Source of the DNA: Acidobacteriota bacterium
GTDB lineage: Bacteria; Acidobacteriota; Blastocatellia; RBC074
Reading direction: 5' to 3'
Assembly: GCA_016715865.1 (NCBI GenBank)
Contig: JADJXM010000004.1
Location: 146,001 to 210,000, forward strand
DNA: 64,000 bases
Position 1 is the first letter of the stretch; each line of letters begins with the position of its first letter. A program made the position numbers and the translations under genes. The notes under the pieces were generated by a model. That model was not told the origin of the DNA. It worked only from the letters and a program-made list of their open reading frames with translations, and searched no databases. Below, piece by piece: positions 29,915-51,883 of the stretch.

Positions 29915-30514
29915 ATGTTCACTGGAATTATCGAAGAACTCGGAGCTCTGAAAAAAGTCACGACCCTCCCGGACGGTGCGCGGATAGAGGTATCCGCCGC
30001 CGGAGTGCTGGAAGGCACACAAACTGGCGACAGCATTGCCGTCAATGGAGTCTGCCTGACAGTCGTCGCTCAGGGCGCTGGCTGGTTCGCCGCCGATGCC
30101 TCGGCCGAGACCCTGCGCCGGACCAGCCTCAAAGCCGCTCGCAACGGCACGAGCGTCAACCTCGAACGCCCCCTCACCCCGTCTTCGCGGCTTGGGGGTC
30201 ATATCGTTCAGGGACACGTCGACGGAACAGGAACATTCATCCAGGCCAGCCCTTCAGGCGATGGATGGATCGTGCGCATAGGTTTTCCGCCGGAACTCGC
30301 AAAATACATCGTCGAAAAAGGCTCAATCGCCGTCGATGGCATCAGCCTGACAGTCTCTACACTCGGCGAAGGATGGTTCGAAATCGCGATCATCCCTCAC
30401 ACCTGGAAGATGACCAATTTGAGCACGCTCAAACGCGACAGCCCCGTCAATCTGGAAGTCGACGTGATCGCAAAATATGTCGAGCGCATGCTGCAGGCTT
30501 ACACGGAAGATTAG
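29915..30514 (+). CDS. ribE: Riboflavin synthase alpha chain
   Basis: Dismutates two 6,7-dimethyl-8-ribityllumazines to riboflavin. 199 residues from the ATG at 29915, made of two similar lumazine-binding repeats: MFTGIIEELGAL ... GDSIAVNGVCLTV and GHIVQGHVDGTG ... GSIAVDGISLTV. The strict N-terminal MFTGII of the family fixes the start; the open frame upstream is ignored. Forms a riboflavin unit with the next gene. Confidence 0.93.
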   Translation: MFTGIIEELGALKKVTTLPDGARIEVSAAGVLEGTQTGDSIAVNGVCLTVVAQGAGWFAADASAETLRRTSLKAARNGTSVNLERPLTPSSRLGGHIVQGHVDGTGTFIQASPSGDGWIVRIGFPPELAKYIVEKGSIAVDGISLTVSTLGEGWFEIAIIPHTWKMTNLSTLKRDSPVNLEVDVIAKYVERMLQAYTED

Positions 30515-30552
30515 CAGTGGGCAGTGCTTACTGTAAACTTCTCCTATTATTT

Positions 30553-31665
<1,113 letters not shown>

Positions 31666-31667
31666 GC

Positions 31668-31761
31668 AGTAAAAAGTTAAAAGTAGAAAGACAAAGTGGC
31701 TTTGTATCCTCTGATCTATCTTTCTACTTTTAACTTTTACTTTTACTTTCTACTTTTTACT
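31668..31761. repeat. Heptad palindrome H6 between convergent genes
   Basis: A-rich arm about 31668-31700 and T-rich arm about 31718-31761. It occupies the whole gap between the stop codons of ribBA (plus) and the zinc-ribbon gene (minus), where a bidirectional terminator would be expected. Confidence 0.85.
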
Positions 31762-31763
31762 GC

Positions 31764-32516
<753 letters not shown>

Positions 32517-32627
32517 CTTTCACCTCCTGTGAGCTGTGGAATGACGCCATACGCCGGCACGTCATGTTTCTGTACGCTCATGAACAAGGCGGTGTTCCCG
32601 GCGAATCCTGCCCTGTTTTTCCCGGCA

Positions 32628-33089
32628 TTAACGGGCAGCACGTTTCGACTTACCCTTTACATAACCGGTTCTGACGACCGTTTTGATATTGCCTCGAAGA
32701 TTGAAATCGCCTTCCAGATGAAACTCGAGCGGATCGCATGCCGCCACAAAATCATCGCGGATCCGATTGACTACGTGCTCGTGAAAAATCTTGATGTCGC
32801 GGAATGAATTGATATAGAGCTTGAGCGATTTAAGCTCGATGCAACGGCGGTTCGGAACATATTGAATATGCAGCGTGGCGAAATCCGGAAAGTCCGAAAA
32901 CGGGCAGATGGCAGTGAACTCAGTCGAAGTGAAACTGATCTCGATGCGCTGACCCGGATACTCGTAGGCGAATGTATCGAGCGGGTACAGATTCATTTCG
33001 GCCGAGGGCGTCGGACGCAATTCCAGCTGCGCCTCGGGAGTGATCTCGCTCACCGGCGGCAGGAGACCGCTTTTTTTCTCTTTTTTCAT
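32628..33089 (-). CDS. queF: preQ1 synthase (7-cyano-7-deazaguanine reductase, short form)
   Basis: Reduces preQ0 to preQ1 with NADPH in queuosine biosynthesis. 153 residues from the ATG at 33089, matching the unimodular QueF type. The catalytic Cys is C62 in EFTAICPFSDFPDF, with D69 nearby. The QueF motif ELKSLKLY is at 85-92, followed by FHEHVVNRI. An in-frame TTG at 33176 would add 29 low-similarity residues and is not chosen. Cytosolic T-fold enzyme. Confidence 0.9.
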   Translation of the reverse strand: MKKEKKSGLLPPVSEITPEAQLELRPTPSAEMNLYPLDTFAYEYPGQRIEISFTSTEFTAICPFSDFPDFATLHIQYVPNRRCIELKSLKLYINSFRDIKIFHEHVVNRIRDDFVAACDPLEFHLEGDFNLRGNIKTVVRTGYVKGKSKRAAR

Positions 33090-33228
33090 CTTTTTGCCTG
33101 ACAAGTCAAACACCTCTTCAAGTTTCAATCCCTGACCACCTTGCTGCTGCTGAATTCGTTTTCCGTTCCGTCGCAACAGACGACAATGCGCTTACCAATC
33201 TCAAGTCCTCCGATATCAGACTCATCAT

Positions 33229-34212
33229 TCACACTGGCCGACCGGAGGTCGGCGTTCCGGCTGCAAGTTCATCAACGATTCCGGCAGCGATTCTGCGCGC
33301 ATTTTCAAGCTCATCGGGCGCCAACGAGATGGCAGCCACAACCGCATGACCGCCTCCGCCGAAACGCTCGCAGATCGCCGCCAGATCGTGTGTCCGCGGT
33401 TTCGGAGCCCACGGATTCGAGCCCACTGAGATCTTCGAACGAAAAGTCGACTGGCTGACGCTGACGCTATAAGTTACTTCAGGAAACAGGTAATACGGAA
33501 TGAATTTGCTGTAGCCTTCCATATCCTCGCCGGCGACATCGAAAAAGGCGACGGATCCGGTCACACGCGCGTTCCTCCGGATGATCTCGATAGCATTTCT
33601 ATGCCGCTCGTATAGCGGAGCGATCCGCTCGACGACCCAGGGCGAAGTCGCCACCTCCGTCAGCGACCTGACCTGCAGGTCGCGAATTATTCTTTCGATC
33701 ATCGCCTGATCGTGGTCGCTTTCAATGACGAGGGCCAGTTTGAGCGCGTCTTCACGCATCTCGACCGGTTGCGCGGCCGATTCATAGAGCGCCCCATCGA
33801 TGATATTCGCCCTGTGAATCAGCTCCCTGATGGGCGTCGGATCAAACCCGAATTCCCGTTCAGCCACATCGGCTATAAATCTGGTGCAGGACTTATATCC
33901 CGCATCCAGAAACTTTTTCCCGCCTCTGTCGGCCTTGAAATGCGCCTCGTCCTCCTCGGTCAGGAATGCGCTCTTATGATGATCGAACCACCAGGTCAGT
34001 TTCGGCGAGCTGCTGTATTTGAAATCGACGATCGCGTTTTCATCACCGTCGAAAGCGTCATCGTCAAACAAAGCGCCGGCGCGATGCATCATCGGCTGAT
34101 AGACGTACTCCCATCCCGGGTTTATCTTCTCACCATAAAACCTTGAAAAGACTGCGGCGGAGGATACGCCGTCGAAACAATTTCCGTGGTAACAGACTTT
34201 GATTATTGACAT
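33229..34212 (-). CDS. DHH-superfamily phosphoesterase
   Basis: 327 residues. YHGNCFDGVSSAAVF at the N-terminus, VDFKYS, the DHH motif in WWFDHHKSAF, and a C-terminal DHHA1-type glycine motif RFGGGGHAVVAA. These mark a metal-dependent phosphoesterase related to NrnA and RecJ. Nano-RNA or cyclic-dinucleotide breakdown is possible, but the substrate cannot be told from sequence. The last nine residues (TPTSGRPV end) come from the REP-like repeat R2. Upstream, a heptad element separates it from the divergent receptor gene. Confidence 0.82.
   Translation of the reverse strand: MSIIKVCYHGNCFDGVSSAAVFSRFYGEKINPGWEYVYQPMMHRAGALFDDDAFDGDENAIVDFKYSSSPKLTWWFDHHKSAFLTEEDEAHFKADRGGKKFLDAGYKSCTRFIADVAEREFGFDPTPIRELIHRANIIDGALYESAAQPVEMREDALKLALVIESDHDQAMIERIIRDLQVRSLTEVATSPWVVERIAPLYERHRNAIEIIRRNARVTGSVAFFDVAGEDMEGYSKFIPYYLFPEVTYSVSVSQSTFRSKISVGSNPWAPKPRTHDLAAICERFGGGGHAVVAAISLAPDELENARRIAAGIVDELAAGTPTSGRPV
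33236..33258. repeat. REP-like hairpin (R2)
   Basis: GCCGACC and GGTCGGC form a hairpin. On the minus strand its first 22 bases are identical to the start of R1 at 1302. It overlaps the end of the DHH gene and encodes that protein's last nine or so residues. Confidence 0.75.
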
Positions 34213-34317
34213 GAAAACAGGTGTCAGTCTCGCTTTCTACTCGGATTAACCGGAAAGGGTTGCATATTGATAATCGGTCAGCTTAAGCGCAACTTCGATT
34301 CGTTGCAAGTCAGCAAA

Positions 34318-34424
34318 AATAAGTTGAAAGTTGAAAGTTGAAAGTCATAAGTCGATAATCGACAAGCATTCGATAATTATTCAACAAGCGCTTGCTATAT
34401 TTGGCTTTCAACTTTCAACTTTAT
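34318..34424. repeat. Heptad palindrome variant H7
   Basis: GTTGAAA units on the left (about 34318-34346) and TTTCAAC units on the right (about 34406-34424). The only full heptad element that lies between divergent genes instead of next to a stop codon. It sits directly before the ribosome binding site of the receptor gene. Confidence 0.7.
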
Positions 34425-34435
34425 TTGGAGGAATT

Positions 34436-37212
34436 TTGGGCGGCCCTCTCACTATTCGCATCGGCATAATACTGTTTTCAGTTTTTGGGTTGTGCCATCC
34501 GGCGGTTACGGCGCAAACTCCGCTGACCGGCAGAGTGACGGATGAAGCCCGGTCGCCGGTTCGGGCGCAGTGCTCAGTGTGCGCTCGGCACTCGGTCATG
34601 TGTTGCGACAGGGAACGACTGACGATGCCGGGGCCTTCACCTTCGCTGAGCTGCCTCCGGGATCGTATTCAATGGTCATCGACGCGAAGAGTTTCGAATC
34701 GCAAAGTGTGGTCTTCAGGGTGTTGCCGGAAGCGGCGGCCCCGCTGGACATCACGCTGGCGATTCTGCCCCTGCGCGGCGATATCTCTGTCACGGCCGAG
34801 CGCGGCAGGTTATCAGAGGGCGAAACGTCCGCCTCGATAATTATCCTGCGGGAAGAGTTGGGCCATCACTCCCGTCCGACACCGACACTCGGGAACGCGC
34901 TCGAAGGAGCAGCCGGAATACTGGTGCAACAGAGCTCCCATGGGCAGGTCTCGCCGTTTCTGCGCGGCTTGACGGGCTATCAGGTTCTCAATCTGATCGA
35001 CGGAATACGGTTCAACAATTCGACCTTCAGGTCGGGACCGAATCAATATCTGGCATTTATCGAGCCCGGGCAGATGCAGAGGCTTGAAGCGATGCTCGGG
35101 CCGTCCAGTTCACAATACGGCAGCGATGCGCTGGGCGGAACGATTCAGACCCTGACAGCCTTGCCCGGGTTCAGCAGATCCCGTCATCCGTCATTCAAAG
35201 GCGAGTTTTTGAGCTTCGCCTCAAGCGCTGACGCCTCGACCGGCACGTCCGGATCGATCTCGACCGGAACCGATCGCATCGCCTGGCTGATCGGCGGCAC
35301 GTGGCGGCGACACAATGATCTGCGTCCCGGCGGCGGAGTGGATTCGCGCCACGTCCTGGCAAGATTTTTCGGGTTGCAGGGCGATACGATCAGCCAACTG
35401 ACCGGTACACGGCAGCAGGACACAGGATTTACTCAATACGGCTGGCATACCAAACTGGTGGCCCGCTTGTCGGACGATCAGAATCTGACGCTGTGGTACC
35501 AAAACAGCCGGCTCGACGGCGTTCGCGGATACAAGGATTTATGGGGAGGGCTTGGCCGCCTGAGGTCTGATTTCGAACCGCAGGGGCTCGATTTCCTTTA
35601 CACCCGATATGAAAAACTGGCAACCGGCCCGCTGGATTCGTTGAGCGCAACCTTTTCGATCAATCATCAGATCGACGGATCGATCAGGCAGGGATTGAAA
35701 GCCTCTGATCTCATCATTCGTGATGACAGCAATGTCAATGTCTTCGGATACGCGACTCAGGCGACGACTCATATCGGCTCGCGGCAGGCGATCGTCTTCG
35801 GCGGAGAGATCTACGATGAACAGATCGACGCTTTTCGCTTTCAGACTGATCCGGCCGTCGGGCTGCCGGTTCAGAGACGGGCTCTATACCCAAATGGATC
35901 GCGCTATACGACTTATGGTCTGTTCGGACAGGAATCGATCGAGATAATATGCAATAAACTGCGCGGGACATTTGGCGGACGATACACGCGCATCGGATTT
36001 AAAACATTCTCTGGCGACAACCTCGACGCTTCGGGTGACAATTTTGGTGTCATCGACTCGTCGCTCGTCTTCGACGATCTGACATATAACGCCGCCGTAA
36101 CGTGGTTCGTTACGCCGCGGCTGGCGCTCAATTTTCTGACCGGCAGAGGCTTCAGGGCGCCGAATCTGAACGATCTCGGAGCGCTCGGGCTGAATGATCT
36201 GGGTTTCGAGGTCCCGGCCCATGCCGTGGCAAACTCAGGCGGCCTCGTCGGTTCGAGCGATGGCGAAGGAGTAGGTTCGCTCGGCAGAAAGGTCGAGACG
36301 CTGCGCGCTGAAAAGCTCTTCAACTACGAAATCGGAGCGACGCTGCGCACCGATCGTTTATACCTCCGTGTGCATGCGTTCGATGCCGAGTTGAAAGATC
36401 CGATCGTACGACGGACGATGCTCTTCCCAGCCGGACAGACGCCTTCATCACTGGCCGGGATTGCAGTCACAATCATCCCCCAGACCGATATCCAGCGCCG
36501 GCAGAATATCGTCGGTGTTGCAACCTCGTTCGATCCTCGTGCAGTCAAGGCCTTTGTCAATGACGGGCAATCGAGGTATTACGGAATCGACATGCTCTTC
36601 AATTATCGGTTCTCATCGCGATGGACGGTCGAAGGCAACTATTCTTATCTGACCGGACGGGATCTGAATCCGAATCGCAACATCCGCCGCCTGCCGCCTC
36701 AGCAGGGATTTCTTGCCCTCCGCTATCAGCCCGCTGGACGCACGTGGATCGAGCTGAGCGGGAATTTCAGCGGCCCGCAAAACAGATTGAGCGGCGGGGA
36801 TCTGACCGATGAGCGCATCGGCGCCGCCCGCAGGAGGAGCGATATAACGGATTTTTTTCTCGGCTCCCTGATTCGCCCCCACATCGGGCCTGGCAATGAC
36901 GGCATATCAGGGACGGCCGATGACATCTTCAATCCGACCGGTGAAACAATCGGCCAGATCCGCGACCGCGTCCTGCCGATCGGCGCGACAATCAATGGAG
37001 TTCAGGTCATCAACGATTCAACACGCGTCCCGCTCTATCTCTCGACCGCCGGATTTGCCAGCCTCAACCTGCGCAGCGGTATTGCTATCTCTGAAAATGT
37101 CAGCTTGAATATGACACTCATGAATTTTCTCGATCGCAATTACCGCATTCATGGTTCAGGCGTTGACGCTCCTGGAATCAACCTGCATATGGCCTTGCGA
37201 TTTTCCTTCTAA
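34436..37212 (+). pseudogene. TonB-dependent outer-membrane receptor, frameshifted near the N-terminus
   Basis: The TTG at 34436 follows GGAGG and opens a signal peptide (GGPLTIRIGIILFSVFGLC), then QTPLTGRVTDEARSPV. The frame then shifts; the continuation is SGAVLSVRSALGHVLRQGTTDDAG, a carboxypeptidase-like lead domain, in the frame that runs to 37212. One missing base at about 34559-34562 explains it. Next come a plug domain (SIIILREELGHHSRPTPTLGNALEGAAGI, RGLTGYQVLNLIDGIRFN, FIEPGQMQRLEAMLGPSSSQYGSDALGG) and a beta barrel ending in INLHMALRFSF with the terminal Phe. Imports an unknown ligand. If real, the shift inactivates the gene or leaves a product without signal peptide. Confidence 0.78.
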
Positions 37213-37274
37213 ATACTGCCGGTACGAAACGCCGCATTATTCGTTTGCCGCACCGGTCGAGCCGGGAAAAGCTG

Positions 37275-38205
37275 ATGAAAAAATCGATCCTTTTAGCGGC
37301 CATCTGGCCGGCACTGTTAATTGTTCTGACATTTGCGGCGACGCAGAGAACTTTCGCACAACAGGTTCCCGATACCGAATTTCGCCCCCCAATCAAAAAC
37401 CCCCTTTTCAAACCAGGCGAAGGCCCGGTCGTGCTGATCGACGAGGCCCATTTCAATTTCCATACCGCCTCGGGACGCTATCAGACCTTTGCCAATCTGC
37501 TCCGCCGGGACGGATACGTCGTCCGTGAATCACGCGAACGATTTTCGAAAAAATCGCTCGAATCGGGCCGCATTCTGGTCATCGCCAATCCGCTCCACGA
37601 AAGCAATCAATCGAACTGGTCGCCGCCGAATCCCTCCGCCTTCACCGATCAGGAGGTTGCCGCGGTCAAGGCCTGGGTCGAAGCGGGCGGTTCATTGATG
37701 CTCATCGCCGATCACCTGCCCTTCCCCGGCGCCGCCGGTAATCTGGCTCTGGCCTTCGGCATCCATTTCAATAACGGCTATGCGATGGAGCCAGGCCAGT
37801 CGGGTCCATTGAGCTTCATAGAAACTTCAGGCCTTCAGATCGACCACCCGATCCTGCGCGGACGCAGCGATTCAGAGAAAGTCGAGAAAGTAGTCACATT
37901 TACCGGCTCGGCATTTCAGATCGACAAAGGAGAGCCGCTCATGACCTTCAGCCAGAAAGCGGTATCCCTTATGCCAAAGGTCTTCGGGCAGGGATTCCCC
38001 CCTGACACCCCGCGCGTATCGATCGGAAAATGGCATCAGGGTGCGGTCATGAGGGTCGGCAAGGGGCGCGTTGCTGTCTTCGGCGAAGCGGCAATGTTCT
38101 CCGCTCAACTGGCAGGGCCGAATCGCGTGCCAATGGGAATGAACTCGCCCGCAGCGTCACAAAATCCGCAATTCCTGCTGAATGTTATGCACTGGCTGAT
38201 AAATG

Positions 38206-38210
<5 letters not shown>
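37275..38210 (+). CDS. Secreted DUF4350-domain protein
   Basis: 311 residues from the ATG at 37275, with a signal peptide (about 1-28). The mature region has VVLIDEAHFNFHTASGRYQTFANLLRRDG, ILVIANPLH, then AVKAWVEAGGSLMLIADHLPFPGAA. A GATase-like fold of this type (DUF4350) often has a sugar-binding or protein-interaction role; no catalytic triad is evident. The C-terminus reads NVMHWLINE and its TAG stop is part of heptad element H8. Follows the TonB receptor on the same strand. Confidence 0.78.
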
Positions 38211-38310
<100 letters not shown>

Positions 38311-38313
38311 ACT

Positions 38314-39909
<1,596 letters not shown>

Positions 39910-40005
39910 GATTTATTGAAATTCAATGCCAGACTTCGGCGTCTATAGGGAGTAATAAAAAAATTAATTAATATTGAGAAGTTACCCCAATTTCAGGAGA
40001 AGGCG

Positions 40006-42444
<2,439 letters not shown>

Positions 42445-42466
42445 GAATAATCTGCAGTCAGTCCGA

Positions 42467-42508
42467 AAAACTGGAAACTGGAAACTTCTTCCCGCTGGAA
42501 ACTTTCCC
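42467..42508. repeat. Heptad-like direct repeat (H10, CTGGAAA variant)
   Basis: Three units of CTGGAAAC, two at 7-bp spacing and one 24 bp further. It fills the gap between the convergent stop codons of the acylase and BNR genes. Related to the heptad family by period and by the GAAA core, but no long inverted arm. Confidence 0.45.
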
Positions 42509-42531
42509 TCTGAAGACGGCACTCCTTGCGA

Positions 42532-45720
<3,189 letters not shown>

Positions 45721-45755
45721 ATAGTCGCTCCTGATTTTTATTTGATTCCTATGCT

Positions 45756-47054
45756 TCACTTGCGCAATGCTTCGATGCGATCGCGGATCGACTGAACTGT
45801 CGGGTCATCGCGACGATACTCTTCTTCGATGAATTTGAGCAGTTTCTCGTAGCTCTCGATGGCCTTCTCGCGCTCGCCGCGGGACTGCTGCGCCTGCGCA
45901 CGGGCCTGCAAATCCAGGTATTCGACCGCGTTTGGACTGGCGATCATCCAGCACAGCCGCGCCGCCCGGTGAATGATCGTTTCCCTCGCCTTCGTATCCT
46001 GAATCGGTCTGTCGCGAAAACGCTTCAGTTCGAGCAGGACATCATCCAGTTGAGCCAGCCCCGCCTCGTTGCCTGGCGATTTGATCACCGCTTCACGCAA
46101 CGCCGTCAGAACACGTTCCCAGTCCGAAGCTTCGGCTGCATCATAAATCGGCTCAGCGGCCCATTCGATGCGCCCTTCAGTCCGCGCAATCTCGAAGAGC
46201 GCCTTCGAGATCGAACGGACGTGCTTATCGAGCGCATTGAAGTTCAGTCGCTCGGGCACGTCCTGACGGTTATGCGTCGTGTAATTGTATCCGTTGGTGA
46301 TCAGCAGAAAAGGGATCTTCTTCGCCGACAGATCGAAATGCTCGCGTTCAAGTATATGGAGCCCGTCTGTTCCGAAGAAGGCCAGATGCGCAGCGCCGTC
46401 TCGATTGCGCCCAAGCGCATCGCGCAATTGCGGGCTCTGCTCCGAGCCAAACAGATAAAGAGTTTCGGGCAGATAATCCGACATCCCTCGCCCGAAATTG
46501 CGCAGGCTGATCGTAGCGACAGTCTTTTCGATCGGTATCACGGGATGATCGGTATAAAACCGCGAACCTGCCTTGTTCTGCTCCTCGCCGTCAAAAGCGA
46601 TGAAAAGAAGGTGGCGCGGGAGCGATTCGGCTGCGGCCAACCGCGAAAGTTCCGTCAAAACAGCGACCCCGGCGGCATTGTCGGCCGCTCCAGTAAATGG
46701 GCCTCCAAATGCGTCGTAATGCGCAGTGATAAGAACGTACTCATCCCTCGCCTCAGGCCCTCGCGCTTCGATCAACCCGATCACATTCTGCCCGCCTCCG
46801 TCGATCGGCTGCCGGTATTCTTTCACTCTGTCCGGCGACCGCAGCCCCGCCTGCCTGAAGATGCCGGCCAGATACTCCGCGGCTTTGCGCCCGCCTTCTG
46901 ATCGAAATGCCCGCCCCTCAAACTCTGGTGAAGTCAGGCGACGGATCGTCGTTTCGAATTTCTTTTGTACTGGCGGAACTTCCCTGCCCTGTGCAGAAAA
47001 AATGAAGAATTGGAGCCCGACCAACAGCCAGTTTAAATGCTTGTTCATCCGCAT
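45756..47054 (-). CDS. Secreted M28-family zinc aminopeptidase
   Basis: 432 residues with a signal peptide (about 1-24). The catalytic domain shows zinc ligands and base of family M28: His and Asp in LITAHYDAFGG, Asp in TGAADNAAGVAVLTE, Glu pair in IAFDGEEQNKAGS, and a late His in TTHNRQDVPERL. The C-terminal 130 residues are a helical, TPR-like extension. Co-oriented with the BNR protein, which suggests joint extracellular breakdown of glycoprotein or peptide. Confidence 0.88.
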   Translation of the reverse strand: MRMNKHLNWLLVGLQFFIFSAQGREVPPVQKKFETTIRRLTSPEFEGRAFRSEGGRKAAEYLAGIFRQAGLRSPDRVKEYRQPIDGGGQNVIGLIEARGPEARDEYVLITAHYDAFGGPFTGAADNAAGVAVLTELSRLAAAESLPRHLLFIAFDGEEQNKAGSRFYTDHPVIPIEKTVATISLRNFGRGMSDYLPETLYLFGSEQSPQLRDALGRNRDGAAHLAFFGTDGLHILEREHFDLSAKKIPFLLITNGYNYTTHNRQDVPERLNFNALDKHVRSISKALFEIARTEGRIEWAAEPIYDAAEASDWERVLTALREAVIKSPGNEAGLAQLDDVLLELKRFRDRPIQDTKARETIIHRAARLCWMIASPNAVEYLDLQARAQAQQSRGEREKAIESYEKLLKFIEEEYRRDDPTVQSIRDRIEALRK

Positions 47055-47072
47055 GTGGTGTGCCGGGTCGCA

Positions 47073-47645
47073 TCAGGAATTGATGCCGGTCTTGGCGTAT
47101 ATGTCTTTCAAATCAATTGAGCAATTAATCGCTGAAAACACAAGCAAATCATCGATCCGTGTAAACCTGGTATAAATCCAGCTTTCATCCCGCTGCCTGA
47201 CAAATCGTTCAACCAGCGGATCATCCTGAGATATCAATATGTATTCCTGAAAGGAAGGGATATCCTGGTAACTTTGGAACTTCTTTCCACGATCATATGC
47301 TGCTGTCGATTCAGATAAGACCTCGATTATGACAAGCGGATTCAAAAGAACGTCTTTATTTTCGTCGGCAAATTTCGGTTCTTCGCATACCACGGTTATG
47401 TCCGGGTAATAGAATTTCCTCAATCCAGGAATGCCGATCTTCAAATCACTCGGATAGACCCTGCACGGACCGTCGGCCAATTGAAGATTGAACCTGGCAC
47501 CTGTGTTCATCACGATTAGATTATGAGCTTCGCTGGCACCTGACATAGCGTAAATCGCGCCATCGACGTATTCGCTTTTATTGTCCGATAAGCGCTCCTG
47601 TGCCAGATATGCTTCGGGTGTTATGAAATCCAAACGGGCTGCCAT
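47073..47645 (-). CDS. Uma2-family (DUF820) PDDEXK nuclease-like protein
   Basis: 190 residues from the ATG at 47645, with GAGGAG just upstream overlapping the end of clpA. ITPEAYLAQERLSDNKSEYVDGAIYAM, HNLIVMNTGARFNLQL, then the PDDEXK core YPDITVVCEEP ... PLVIIEVLSEST. The conserved Lys of the ExK is not obvious (EVL). The family is abundant in cyanobacteria and other genomes; its role is unknown, possibly mobile-element associated. It starts about 13 nt after the clpA stop. Confidence 0.83.
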   Translation of the reverse strand: MAARLDFITPEAYLAQERLSDNKSEYVDGAIYAMSGASEAHNLIVMNTGARFNLQLADGPCRVYPSDLKIGIPGLRKFYYPDITVVCEEPKFADENKDVLLNPLVIIEVLSESTAAYDRGKKFQSYQDIPSFQEYILISQDDPLVERFVRQRDESWIYTRFTRIDDLLVFSAINCSIDLKDIYAKTGINS

Positions 47646-47656
47646 AAGCGATCTCC

Positions 47657-49933
<2,277 letters not shown>

Positions 49934-50000
49934 CTGAAAATCCTCGCCTCAATATCCTCGCGCTTCCGTCCGACACGTCGGAATTCTCCCTCTCATTTTC

Positions 50001-51404
50001 TCATTTCGCGGCCCGTTGGTGAACCTCATCGACCACATCGAGAACTTTCCTGATATCATCCTCGATCACCACGCCGGCCGCCGATCGTACGAGCTTATGT
50101 TTAGGCTGAAAGCCGAATGATAGCCCCGAATTCTCGAGCATGCATATATCATTAATATTATCGCCGACCGCCAGCACTCTTCTCCTGTCCAGATCCATGC
50201 TGCTGGTCAGATGCAACATCGCGTTCAGTTTGCATACAGGATGTTTCAAGCAGCCGTTTGGATGCTTCATGGTCCGTGAAATCATGACTTCACCCGTCGC
50301 TTTGTCATCCCGGAATTTCATGATATGCGCGACACTGAAATCCGCGAAGACGCGGCGCCGGACGATCTCACTGGCTATAAAGAAGCTGTCTGTTACGATT
50401 CCGACGCGGTATCCGCGTTTTCTCAATCCAATAATGGTTTTTCGAATGCCCTGGATAAGCGGAATCTCATGGGCGAGGCTCTCGAAAACCTTCTTTTCAA
50501 TACCGGTGAATATCCTGGCGATGGCCCTCGTGCGATCTTCGTCGCTCAAAGTCGGATGATCAATGTATTGCGCCAGTGCATCAAGTCTGCCGGTCCTCTC
50601 CGCAAGGGTGCGGACGAATCTGCCGTCAAGGACTACTCCATCCATATCAAACAGCGCAAGCTGTTCCGCCTGTCCGACCTTCTTGAGGATGACCGGCATC
50701 TCAGCCTGGGTGATCCGTTCGATCTCCCTCACCTCCTGAATCTGGCTCTCCTGCAAACGGCCATAGCGGGCAGCGCGATCAAGAATAACGCGCAGGACCT
50801 GCGTCGCCATGTCACCCAGAGTCTCCAGCGGCTGGCTGTCGTGTTCGATATGGCCGACACTGACCTGCGTGATCCGGGCACCGGCCTGCGCCACATCGAT
50901 TAACAGTCCAACATCGACTCCGTAATCGTTTTCGAATCGCAAACTCTCGAGGACCGAACGCCTTGCGGAGATGATCCCGCCCAACGGCTGCTCGAAATCG
51001 CGCAGCTCAGGGAAAAAAGTCTGTATCAACGGGCGTGCGGTCAGCGTGGTCACACGCCCGGCAGACCTTGAAAAACCGGCTTTGACGAAATCAGCTTCGT
51101 CTCTGATTATCGGCCCCGTCAATAAGGTCAACAGATCTTTGTTCAGGCCCACCAGGTCACCATCCAGATAGACAATGATGTCATTAGAGGAGGCCACCAA
51201 ACCGTCCCGCATCGATGCGCCCTTCCCGAGCATTGTGCTGGTGATCACCATGGCGCCGGCCGCAAGCGCCTTCTCGGGCGTCCCGTCAATCGATCCGTCA
51301 TCCACAACTATCACTTCAGATACCAGCGGTTCGCGAAGGGCGAACGCTATCACTGCCTCGACGGTTTCCACTTCGTCGAGAACCGGTATGACAACAGAAA
51401 TCAA
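50001..51404 (-). CDS. GT81-type glycosyltransferase fused to HAD phosphatase
   Basis: 467 residues. Residues 1-215 match glucosyl-3-phosphoglycerate synthase (GT81): VVDDGSIDGT, DxD metal site D81/D83 in YLDGDLVGLN, ARPLIQTFFPEL, QPLGG, and ENDYGVDVGLLIDV. Residues 245-467 are a HAD phosphatase: FDMDGVVLDG (D253, D255), VTDSFF, a Lys near 387-392, and GDNIND (414-419). The likely product is a sugar-glycerate osmolyte (glucosylglycerate or mannosylglycerate) made via its phosphate. A comparable transferase-phosphatase fusion makes mannosylglycerate in Dehalococcoides. The start is a TTG at 51404. It sits between clpS and clpA. Confidence 0.85.
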   Translation of the reverse strand: MISVVIPVLDEVETVEAVIAFALREPLVSEVIVVDDGSIDGTPEKALAAGAMVITSTMLGKGASMRDGLVASSNDIIVYLDGDLVGLNKDLLTLLTGPIIRDEADFVKAGFSRSAGRVTTLTARPLIQTFFPELRDFEQPLGGIISARRSVLESLRFENDYGVDVGLLIDVAQAGARITQVSVGHIEHDSQPLETLGDMATQVLRVILDRAARYGRLQESQIQEVREIERITQAEMPVILKKVGQAEQLALFDMDGVVLDGRFVRTLAERTGRLDALAQYIDHPTLSDEDRTRAIARIFTGIEKKVFESLAHEIPLIQGIRKTIIGLRKRGYRVGIVTDSFFIASEIVRRRVFADFSVAHIMKFRDDKATGEVMISRTMKHPNGCLKHPVCKLNAMLHLTSSMDLDRRRVLAVGDNINDICMLENSGLSFGFQPKHKLVRSAAGVVIEDDIRKVLDVVDEVHQRAAK

Positions 51405-51438
51405 TTTTTCCCTTTCCCGGCATGTTCAGTTTCCCGTT

Positions 51439-51756
<318 letters not shown>

Positions 51757-51883
51757 AAATTTTCCCGGACTTGCTTAACCGGCAGCTCTTTTGTAGCCTA
51801 GAGCAATCATAACATTGAAAACCTGAACCTGTCCGCATGATCGGCTGAGGTTGGGCCGAAACATGGAAGGAGGAAATGCCGTC

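Noticed and set aside
30265..30552. Long upstream extension of RibBA
   Set aside because: It overlaps ribE in another frame; MPFATIEQ is the natural RibB start.
33090..33176. 29-residue N-terminal extension of QueF from a TTG
   Set aside because: Low-complexity residues not found in the family; the ATG at 33089 gives the usual length.
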